From: Danio rerio
Taxonomy: Eukaryota > Chordata > Actinopteri > Cypriniformes > Danionidae
Direction of reading: 5' to 3'
DNA: 64,000 nucleotides
Assembly (NCBI RefSeq): GCF_049306965.1
Contig: NC_133183.1
Coordinates: 18,998,001 to 19,062,000, forward strand
The notes below the pieces were generated by a model. The model ran no database searches, was not told the origin of the DNA, and worked only from the letters and a program-made list of their open reading frames with translations. The translations under genes were made by a program, and so were the position numbers. Below are positions 55,401-64,000 of this stretch, one piece after another (position 1 is the first letter of the stretch; each line of letters begins with the position of its first letter).

Positions 55401-56190
55401 AGTTTCCATTTTATCAAAATGTCACTTTTCTATACTGCATTTTTAAATGTTTTTAATTTTTAAATTTATTTATTTTTTTACAAATTATTATGGTTCCAGG
55501 CTATTTATCAGCTCGATCGTTATTTCTTTTATCTGAAGTGATGGCCAGTTTAATTTTTTAAATTTGCTTTTTTAGCATATGAAAATAAACATTAACTTAA
55601 ACAGAACAAAAAAACGGGTTCAAAGGCCATTTGACAATACACACGCAGTCGGACACAACATAATACCATATCATCCAGAAAGCATAAGAGGGGGAAAAAA
55701 ATGAATTAAATATATAAGAAAAAAAAAAATTACAGAGAAATGTGTAGACTTCAAAACTTGACATCTGCTAAATCAATCCCACCTATAATGAGTTACAAAT
55801 CAGCATTAATGATATACAATATATTTGGGTTCCATATTTAGAAAAAAATATGTGTAGTTTGCGACTCCCAGATCTTAAAAAACACGCAGCCATTGAAACA
55901 CTAGTGTTCACGAAGCTATTTAAGAACTAGCTTTAAATGTTACATTACAGTGCAGTCCTCATAGTGGCTTTTACAGCCTAAAAAATGATATTCAACTGAA
56001 TCTTTTTTAATATAGTTATTCAACTTTAAAACATTGATTTAATGTTGTATTAGAGATTTTCTCAGTCACTTTGGTGCATTTATTGAATAATCCTTGATAT
56101 TTGCAAAACTGTAAGTGGATTTCACAAAATAAATCAAATTGAAACTGCTTTTTTTTTCTTTTTTTTTTTGAAGTGCACAAGTGACACAAT
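55400..56190. other. No gene seen
   Basis: AT-rich spacer. 55570-55900 (AAACGGGTTCAAAGGCCATT, ACACACGCAGTCGG) may be old repeat. No exon or clear element ends were found. Confidence 0.45.
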
Positions 56191-56193
56191 GAA

Positions 56194-56552
56194 GGCGAGG
56201 CAGTGGCGCAGTAGTTAGTGCTGTTGCCTCACAGCAAGAAGGTTGCTGGTTCGAACCTCGGCTCAGTTGGCGTTTTTGTGTGGAGTTTGCATGTTCTCCC
56301 TGCCTTCGCGTGGGTTTCCTCCGGGTGTTCCATTACCCCTACAGTCCAAAGACATGCGGTATGGGTGAATTGGGTAGGCTAAATTGTCCGTAGTGTATGA
56401 GTGTGTGTGAATGTGTGTGTGGATGTTTCCCAGAGATGGGTTGCGGCTGGAAGGGCATCCGCTGCGTAAAAACTTGCTGGATAAGTTGGCGGTTCATTCT
56501 GCTGTGGCGACCCCGGATTAATCAAGGGATTAAGCCGAAAAGAAAATGAATG
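56194..56552 (+). mobile_element. DANA SINE with 14-bp target duplication
   Basis: Full block order from GGCGAGGCAGTGGCGCAGTA (box A region) and TTGCTGGTTCGAACCTC (box B) to GAAAATGAATG. The 14-bp flanks AAGTGACACAATGA (56179-56192) and AAGTGACGCAATGA (56553-56566) differ at one base, as expected for target-primed insertion. This is the best preserved DANA copy in the window. Confidence 0.96.
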
Positions 56553-56650
56553 AAGTGACGCAATGATTTTAAGATTAAACAGTTAGTTGAAAGAAATTCA
56601 ATTCTGTTCTGAGAAATGTACTAAAGCTACTGAGAAAAAACTTTAAAATA

Positions 56651-57176
56651 CAGTTGAAGTCAGAATTATCAAAACCCCATGAAATATTAGCCCCCTGTTT
56701 ATTTTTTTTCCCCACAATTTCTGTTTAACGGAGAAGATTTTTTAAAACACATTTCTAAACATAATAGTTTCAATAACTCATTTCTAATAACTGATTTTAT
56801 AATGAGATAATGATCTTTGCCATTACCACAGTAAATAATATTTTACTTGATATTTTTCAAGACACTTCTATACAGGCTTAAAGTGACATTTAAAGACTTA
56901 ACTAGGTTAATTAGGTTAACTAAGCAGGAGGGTAATTTGGCAACGATGGTTTGTTCTGTAGACTATCGGCTAAAAAATATATAGCTTAAAGGGGCTAATA
57001 ATTTTGACCCTAAAATGTTTTTAAAAAATTTAAATCTGCTTTTATTCCAGCTGAAATTCAAGCTTTTTCCAGAAGAAAAAATATTATCAGACACACTGTG
57101 AAAATTTCCTTGCTCTGTTAAACATCATTTGGGGAAAAAAAATTCTAAGGGGTATTAGTAATTGTGACTTCAACTG
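56651..57176 (+). mobile_element. Tc1/mariner-like MITE, complete
   Basis: CAGTTGAAGTCAGAATTAT at the left and GTGACTTCAACTG at the right, flanked by TA (56649-56650, 57177-57178). The interior has mirrored AGCCCCCTG / GGGGCTAATA blocks. It served as reference for the copies at 1-383, 471-622 and 45545-46063. Confidence 0.93.
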
Positions 57177-57267
57177 TATTAGCACAACAGCGTCCTGTTT
57201 TTCTGTTCATTAGATGTCTGGACTGGCTCAGTTTCAATTTATTAGAACTTGGTAATGTTAAACTGCT

Positions 57268-57320
57268 TTGACACAATCTACATTGTAAAATCATTATAGA
57301 AATAAACATGAATTCACTTG
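57268..57320 (+). repeat. Short retroposon tail
   Basis: TTTGACACAATCTACATTGT then AAATAAACATGAATTCAC; same tail family as 32885-32945. Confidence 0.55.
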
Positions 57321-57619
57321 AATGTCAGGGAAATTCAGTTTTGTAGTCAGTGAAAGACAAGGAATTTTATAGTTGCCTTAAAGTGGGAATCATGCAGAAG
57401 GTTGCAATAAATCAATATGTATTAAAAGGAAATCTTTAGTTGCGAATGTCAAATTTTTTTTGTTCCTTATTTTTCTTCAGTTGCATGGAGATGCAGATCA
57501 ATTTTCAATTTCATCACTCCCCACATTGACTTTTTTCACAAATAGCACATTTTAAAATGATGCATAATACATGCAATTATGAAGCACAAACAGCCATATT
57601 TGACATTTCCAGAGCTAAA

Positions 57620-58210
57620 TGTCACCTGAGCAGGTGTATCTCTTATTGCAGGACGTCCTGCAGTGCAGCTTTTTTTCTGCAAAACACCTGCTCATTTGAA
57701 CACAACCTTGTCTAACTGTTTTGCGACGTATTGCTTTATCTTGTGGCAGGTGTGAAAGAAATTGTCTGAGAAATGAATGTGGCCTTACAGCAAAATGCTT
57801 TCAGCAGTATTATAAACTTTCCGGCTGAGTCACAAACGCTCAATTATCCTCGCACAGAATCTCTGTTTGGCTCCTGAAGTCATGATGAAAATAATTAATT
57901 GGGCTTTAGGTGTGAATCCTTCTCATGGTGCCCAGATACTGTCCTAGTTTTCCTGTAAACGCAGGTTCTTGCCAGCCGCTGTGCCTCGGGCCTGCTGATA
58001 GGATCGAGATTAGAAATTCAAATGTCTTTTTTTCTTTGAAGTAAAGTGAGAGAGCTTTTGAGTCTGGCACCCGGAGGACAAGCCAACCGAATCTACACAT
58101 TGATCCTGCCAAACGTGTTTGACTTTGGGATTTATTTATCTACTGTATCTGATTCTGTAGGATCGTAGTTTCTCAGTGAAACTGTGAGAGTCTAGAGGCC
58201 ATGGCATATA
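57620..58210. other. Low-repeat, GC-richer intergenic block
   Basis: Unlike its surroundings this block lacks microsatellites and recognisable transposon ends and has balanced composition (CCAGCCGCTGTGCCTCGGGC, GGCACCCGGAGGACAAGCC). No spliceable coding exon was found; the minus-strand 68-residue frame at 57906-58112 is unconvincing. It might be a conserved noncoding element. Confidence 0.3.
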
Positions 58211-58968
58211 TTTAACCTGCAGGTCAGACATACTTTGCAGGGTTTAATTTGGTGATTCATTAGATACTTGTATACAAACTTTAATGTTAGTTTAAATCAA
58301 ATAAAATTACTCCATAAACATTCAGGGGTAATATAGCAGAGTTTTCACAATATGATCAAAAGAACGGATTTGTAATTTACGGTGAAACTGGCCCAAATGA
58401 TCAATTAGAAAAGGACAGTCTACAGAGGGCCAAACTGGCAATAACAAAACTGCTTAAATATATACTTAAACTGATAAAGTATTTATCCATATGATTTAAT
58501 AATACAGATATATTGAATTTGTTTAATAAAATTGTCATATTTTTTTTCTTTATCTAAATGAATTTTTTCACTTGTATTTTAAATTAAGTTTATTACTGCT
58601 TGCATGTATTTCAGATTTTTTTTGTCCTATTTATTTTTGCTTGGATTTCTTTTTACTTTTCAGTACATAATTTGGAAATGAGGGAGGCTATTCTTGTGTG
58701 GCTTCAACACATTATTGGTCGTGGGCCCATGAATAGAAGGGTCCACTCCTCTGAACAATAGCGTTTTCTAAGATAATGGCTGCAAGCACAAATTCGTATC
58801 TTTCAGTACTATAGATTGTGGCAATAACAAATTAAACAGATGTTATATTAAATAATGTATTAATTTAGATTTCATTTATTTATATTATATTATTATATTT
58901 GAATAATTTTACAATATTGTTCTATTATACCAGTGCTTATATACAGCCACATCGAGTATGATGCTGCT

Positions 58969-59099
<131 letters not shown>

Positions 59100-59508
59100 A
59101 GGACTCTATATGTGGCAACCTGGAAAACCACAATATTTTTCCCCCAACACAAATAAATGCTTTTGCTCTCAGATTGCATAGCAGACACACACAGTAACAG
59201 ACACTATAATTTTGGAAACACATATAAGAGAATGGTTTGAGATAAATCAGGGTAATGATATATGTTGCCTGACATTTTCAGACTAAAACAACATTTGAGA
59301 CGGTGTGCATTGAGATTACTCTGCTGGAGAGTCAAGTAATCCCATCACACGATCCGTTGAAGTCATAGGATGTATATTGAGAATTTTTATTATTTCCATT
59401 GCAGTTTGTTTGCATGTCGTCTTCCTCCTGGTCTTTTTGTACATTATTTTTTTAAGTGGTCTTATAATTTCAGAGCAAACCTCATCATTTACACACCATG
59501 CTGTAAAC

Positions 59509-59705
59509 CAGTGGTTCCCAAATTCCTGTCCTTGGCATCCCCTGCCCTGCACATTTTGTATGTCTGTCTATCTCATTTGACACACAAGGATAAGTTCATA
59601 GATCTCTCTGTTAACAAGCTGATGATCTGAATCAGGTGTTAATAAAAGAAGTCGTACAAAATGTGCAGGGTGGAGGGTCCGGAGGACTGAAATTGGGAAC
59701 CACAG
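59509..59705. mobile_element. Short hAT MITE (GTGGTTCCCAA ends)
   Basis: Inverted ends CAGTGGTTCCCAAATT / AATTGGGAACCACAG; inner arms GCCCTGCACATTTTGTA and TACAAAATGTGCAGGG also pair. Flanks CTGTAAAC and CCGTAAAC match at 7 of 8 bp, a hAT-type duplication. Confidence 0.87.
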
Positions 59706-60176
59706 CCGTAAACGCCTCTTTTTGGGTGGGACCAAAAGCACAGTTTTGATGCGTGTCACTTTAAATGCAAATGAGCTGTCAATTAGCTGTCAAATACACA
59801 CAAGGTTATGTCAAAAGCTTGTGTGCACACAAAACACATTCACAGGTTGGTGAATGAGAACAGATGGAGAAATAAATTATATTCAAATCAGTTTATTGAA
59901 TAATTGCTAACACAACTCAAGTAGACTCTTGAAATTTGGAATATTGTGATGGAAAAAAACGTAGGACTACACTTGAGGTATTGTAGTTTGCAGATTGTCT
60001 TTTTTTGTGAACAAACAATATTACACACTAAAAATTAAGTGTAATAATCAAAATTAGCCCCCTTTAATGCAAAATCCCACTATAAAAATATGTGGATGGA
60101 GAGATTTCTTTTGCTGACTGTTGTAGTTGTTGAAGTTCATCCTGCCTTCGCTGACCTCTGTGTTTTGTTGTCTAGC

Positions 60177-60369
60177 TGAACGTGGTGGCTGTTCCTGATT
60201 GGCTGGTTGCGGCAGACCATGGAAGTATCCTATAAATACTCAGTGTAGCGTTTAGCTGCTGTCAGGGTCAATGGTGCGGGGCTCATTTTAATGACCCTCA
60301 GACACTGATGCCGTGATAAGCTTGTCTTGCGGTGGCTCATCATGAGGTCCTTCACCGAGAAGGTCATGG
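60177..60369 (+). other. Candidate promoter plus first exon, or exon, unassigned
   Basis: GC-richer than the 10 kb around it. TGTTTTGTTGTCTAG before 60177 looks like a splice acceptor, with an open frame LNVVAVPDWLVAADHGSIL ending at TAA. Alternatively TATAAATA (60230-60237) could be a TATA box for a transcript whose first ATG (60341) gives MRSFTEKVM up to a GTGAGG donor at 60370. I do not recognise either peptide. Both readings are weak. Confidence 0.25.
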
Positions 60370-60874
60370 TGAGGAGCTCATCACAGTATTGAATTTATTT
60401 CCAGCTTGGCAGTGATGTTTTACTTCAGTCATATTGGGATCTTCAAAAGATGTAAGGGTACTTTTGTAGATTTGGGCATCTAATGAAAGTATAGCCTACT
60501 TTATTTTATTTTTTATAAAATGTTTTATATAAATTGATGACCCACTAAGTGTCTGTTTTACAAAATTCATCTTAATGTAAAACATTTTATACGATGTTCC
60601 GACTTGTAGTTTCTGCAGATTTTTTTAAATACAGATGCACTTAAAGGAAAAATTTTATCATATAATAACTTTATCATTATCATATATATTAGTTGTGTGT
60701 TTGTTGTTTTTAATTGTATTTATTGGGGGTTGAACACTCAAAAAAACATGAAGTGTTTATTTCGATCTGCCTAAAAAAATTCACGTTTAATAAGAGTCTT
60801 CCCTTAAACGCATTTGCATGGCAATATTCAGTTTGTGATGGCGCCACCTGCTGGCAACATGAAATTACATGTTT

Positions 60875-61010
60875 TAAGCCTGATTTATACTTCTGCGTCA
60901 GGTGATCGGCGTAACCCATGGCGCATGCAACGCGCGTGGCTGTGCATTTATACTTCTGCGCAGTGAGGTGTAAATGTTCCTCTGTGTCAGCCTTTACACG
61001 GTAACAAACA
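60875..61010. repeat. Fragment of a GC-rich dispersed repeat
   Basis: GCCTGATTTATACTTCTGCG and, 60 bp on, GTGCATTTATACTTCTGCGC, with GGCGCATGCAACGCGCGTGG between. The TTTATACTTCTGCG block is repeated directly. Class is unknown. Confidence 0.55.
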
Positions 61011-61255
61011 CCCTAATTGAATCGGATCTAAACCAAGTTTTGTCAGAGTGATGATCCAAAAGCCTTTGTGATTTTTTTAAAATTGTGAAAATCTAGAGTT
61101 TTTACTGAATGGCATGTCTGTGGCGATGCAACAAAGTTCAGCGTTTTGCCATGGTGTTATAACTCATGCATTAAATGTCTATTTCACTCTAAAATTCCCA
61201 CTTAATAAAAATACTGTGCTGAAGTTATCTACATAACACATATTCATGTCAAGCT

Positions 61256-61258
<3 letters not shown>

Positions 61259-61350
<92 letters not shown>
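61259..61350. repeat. (AT)n microsatellite
   Basis: About 45 AT units, directly followed by the 3' part of a DANA SINE. Confidence 0.96.
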
Positions 61351-61353
<3 letters not shown>

Positions 61354-61359
61354 GATAGA

Positions 61360-61527
61360 ATAATATTTCCCAGTAATGGGCTGCAGCTAGAAGGGTATCC
61401 GCTGCATAAAACGTATGCTGGATAAGTTGGTGGTTCATTCCTCTGTAGTGACCCCAGATTAATAAAGGGACTAAGCTGAAGGGAAAATAAATGAATGAAT
61501 GAATGAATGAATGAATGAATGAATAAT
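61360..61527 (+). mobile_element. DANA SINE, 3' half only
   Basis: TTTCCCAGTAATGGGCTGCA, GGATAAGTTGGTGGTTCATT, GTGACCCCAGATTAATAAAG and a (GAAT)n tail of about 8 units. The tRNA-like half is missing. The junction with (AT)n lies where intact DANA has its internal TG-rich stretch. Confidence 0.88.
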
Positions 61528-61529
61528 AG

Positions 61530-62690
61530 AATAATATTGTTCAGTGTTCACAATCATCCTAATGACTTTGGGGTGGTGGTGAGCCTGAATGTAAAGACCC
61601 TTTCATTGCTGCTTGCAGCTTTAATTGCACTTGTTTATAATGAATGGCCTTGTCTAGAAAATGTCCTTGCTGACATGACATTAAATTAAAATCTATGATA
61701 TCATATTTATAATATTGAAAGTTTTGTAGTGATGCCATGGAGCAACCATGCACTTTTTTTTTTCTTGGTGTGAAAAAACTCTATCAATCTAAAGATCATG
61801 TTGTGGAACGTAAAGGTAGTGTGGATGTTAAAGATTCCTCATGGAACTTAAGACTTTCAACAGTGTTTTTGCAAATCCATGTCATAATTTTAGCATAAAT
61901 GTTATTAATATAGTGTATTTTATAAAAAAAAAAAAAAAGACAAAAAGCCTAAATTTCGCTGTAAATGTAGGACTTCTATTTAGGATGCAGGTACTTTTAA
62001 TGAAAAACGAAAGTGTAACAAAATATATTTTACACTATAAATCACTTAACACTAAATTACATATTTGTCTAGCAAAAATATCTATGATTTATAACATTTC
62101 CACAAAATGCATCTATAACACTCTTGTCTTTCTCATGGCATTTTTATCAATAACAAGCGTCTGAATGTCAGTGTAGCAAGATTTTAACACACTGAGTATT
62201 AAGATATAAGAACAGGTCTAAATATTCTGTGCACTATTATCTGTCCAGCCTTTTTTCTTTAGAGTTTCACTATTTTTCATTTAAGTTCGGTCACACAAGA
62301 CTCATTAAAACCTCATCTTGAAGTCTTTTTTGCAGTATATAAAAAATAGAGATGATTATCATCATGTTTCTACATATTTAATTTTTGTTTTAATATTAAA
62401 TGCTGTTGACGTTACTCCCCTGTTAATTTGATGTGATCTCTTGCTAGACCTCCGAATTAATGATACCCCTGGTACATGTTCATTTCTGAACGGCTTTCAC
62501 ACTGATGATTAAAGGACGTTCACACCAGGAACGATAACTATAAAGATGACGATAGAGTTACTAAAATTGTCCTAAATTTAAAACAACAGCCAAGTACAGA
62601 CCAAATTCGTAATAACAAAAATGAAGAGAAGCAATATTGTTGTGTATTTCAGGACTTTTTTTCAGCTTATAAATTAGAAAAACACTAGCT
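61530..62690. other. No gene seen
   Basis: AT-rich intergenic DNA. The 107-residue frame at 61841-62164 has no recognisable motif and is not flanked by convincing splice sites. Confidence 0.45.
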
Positions 62691-62691
62691 G

Positions 62692-63895
62692 GGTTTCTAT
62701 CTGTGTTAATGCGCATTAACTATCACATAAGAAAAGAGTGATGTAAATGACAAGTTTTTAATTAAAATCCGTTCATTTCCAATACAGTTTTTACACTCAC
62801 TTGAGGTGGTTTTGAACTTGTGTGAAAACTGTTGAAGATGCAGTGGGTGATCTGCCAGTATACTATTTGTTAGCATAACAGCTTTGAAAACAGTCTCTCC
62901 CCTGCAGTCCAAAGCCACGCCTTCTGAAATCACAAACGCGCACATTAAAGATGATGGCAGGCAATCCACTCGATCATGTCATTCTCCAGTTAGAAAACTT
63001 TATAGTACTTTATAATACTACACCATATAAAAAACTGTATTATATCTAGCACCTTTTCAGTTGTGTAGCAAGCAAAACTTGTCATAATTTACAATATTTC
63101 TTGCATGCAAGGATGGCTGGAGTGCAATTATGCGTTTTGTCCTAAAGCGACTAAGCGGAGTGCAGGAATTACACTTATTATTAAGTCATACTTACATGCC
63201 ATTTCAGATTGAATATTCAAAGTAGCATGGTGAACAATATAAGTGTATAGTGTGTGTCACAGGTTGTCATTGTTCAAAAATGAACCAATGTGAATGTAAA
63301 ACCCACTGTACCTCAGCGCTGTTTACTGAGGCTTTGTTGTTCAACTAATTAAAAATCTACATTATCGATCCTCACTTCAATCTTTCGCCGAAAGATTTCA
63401 GTGGCTAAACAACACTTCCATGCGTATAACCCATTCGTAAAACAACAAAATCAACATAAGCTTTGCGTGACTAAAATAGTTTCGAAACAGAACATGACCT
63501 GTCTAACAGAAATACTTCAGCCATGGTGTCCTCCTTCCTCCAGCGTGCAAAAGTAACTCCAATTTTGACTCAGGATTTTTAAAATTTCTGATTCAGCATT
63601 TGTTTTTACTGCTGTCACTCTTTCATGCGTGCATCTATCTGCGTGAACAGGGGTGTACATTTGGGCTACTTATCAGAATTATGGGACTTATCGGCCTGAC
63701 AAGTTTTAATTGTTAATTGTTTAATTGTAAACATTTTTAGTCTTATACCTTACCCAGAATATAAAAATACAAATAAACACATTTAGATCATTTACTTTAA
63801 TCCTTACTATTGCAATGTGAAAATCAGCCCAACAAAAATGTTTCTGAAGACAATCAACTACTACAACTTTAATGCGAATAATGAGAGATGGAAAC
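62692..63895. mobile_element. DNA transposon relic (GTTTCYATC ends)
   Basis: Left GGTTTCTATCTGTGTTAATG and GCGCATTA pair with right TAATGCGAATAATGAGAG and ATGGAAAC. The terminus resembles that of the 7249-9408 element. The minus-strand frame 62706-62969 lies inside and shows no transposase motif I can name. Confidence 0.5.
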
Positions 63896-64000
63896 ACATT
63901 TGCTAAATAAACTCTGATGTAGCAAACATTACACCTACCTGACTAATCAGCTGTCTTTATTATGCTTTCGTTGTTTACTGTTTGTTACTAGGTTACCAAT

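Noticed and set aside
61841-62164. 107-residue plus-strand frame
   Set aside because: Low-complexity start, poly-Lys from an A run, no domain, no convincing splice context.

Overview
The window is vertebrate nuclear DNA, almost certainly zebrafish (Danio rerio) or a very close cyprinid. The basis is spliced genes whose translations match vertebrate proteins, AT-rich introns, long (AT)n, (TG)n and (GA)n microsatellites, and many teleost-type transposons, including tRNA-derived DANA SINEs and Tc1/mariner-, hAT- and TTAA-target MITEs. I saw no rRNA, tRNA gene, CRISPR array, operon, retrovirus or retrovirus-like element.

Five protein-coding host genes could be rebuilt exon by exon with consistent reading frames: mier3 (+, 3722-17234, 13 coding exons, 538 aa), mrps36/kgd4 (-, 24114-26815, 4 exons, 113 aa), cenph (+, 28486-33701, 9 coding exons, 233 aa), pola2 (-, 35156-44400, 18 exons, 600 aa) and dimt1 (+, 44970-52045, 12 exons, 306 aa). 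The totals are all whole codons and lie close to the human lengths as I remember them. pola2 and dimt1 are divergent from one short, E2F/ETS-rich promoter region. mrps36 and cenph are head-to-head about 1.3 kb apart. cenph and pola2 end tail-to-tail. The products are a HDAC co-repressor scaffold (MIER3), a mitochondrial 2-oxoglutarate dehydrogenase subunit (KGD4/MRPS36), an inner-kinetochore protein (CENP-H), the B subunit of DNA polymerase alpha-primase (POLA2) and the 18S rRNA N6,N6-dimethyladenosine transferase (DIMT1). They do not form a pathway. The grouping is a conserved synteny block (human 5q11-q13 genes) plus pola2.

Layout: 1-3.6 kb is repeats and an odd direct repeat around two DANA SINEs. 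3.6-20.3 kb is mier3 with a long 3' UTR. 20.3-24.1 kb is a hAT element and a TTAA-flanked element. 24.1-26.8 kb is mrps36. 26.8-28.1 kb is plain AT-rich DNA. 28.1-34 kb is cenph, with a Tc1 copy in an intron. 35-44.8 kb is pola2 and 44.8-53 kb is dimt1. 53-64 kb is repeats and gene-poor DNA with one weak candidate exon near 60.2-60.4 kb.

I did not find a new biological system. The most useful leads are a ~120-bp (TG)n tract that serves as the 3' splice-site region of dimt1 exon 7, two GC-AG introns supported by protein homology, the compact pola2/dimt1 promoter, several nested transposons with exact target duplications, a fold-back element with ~41-bp internal repeats in the mier3 3' UTR, and the candidate promoter/exon at 60.2 kb.
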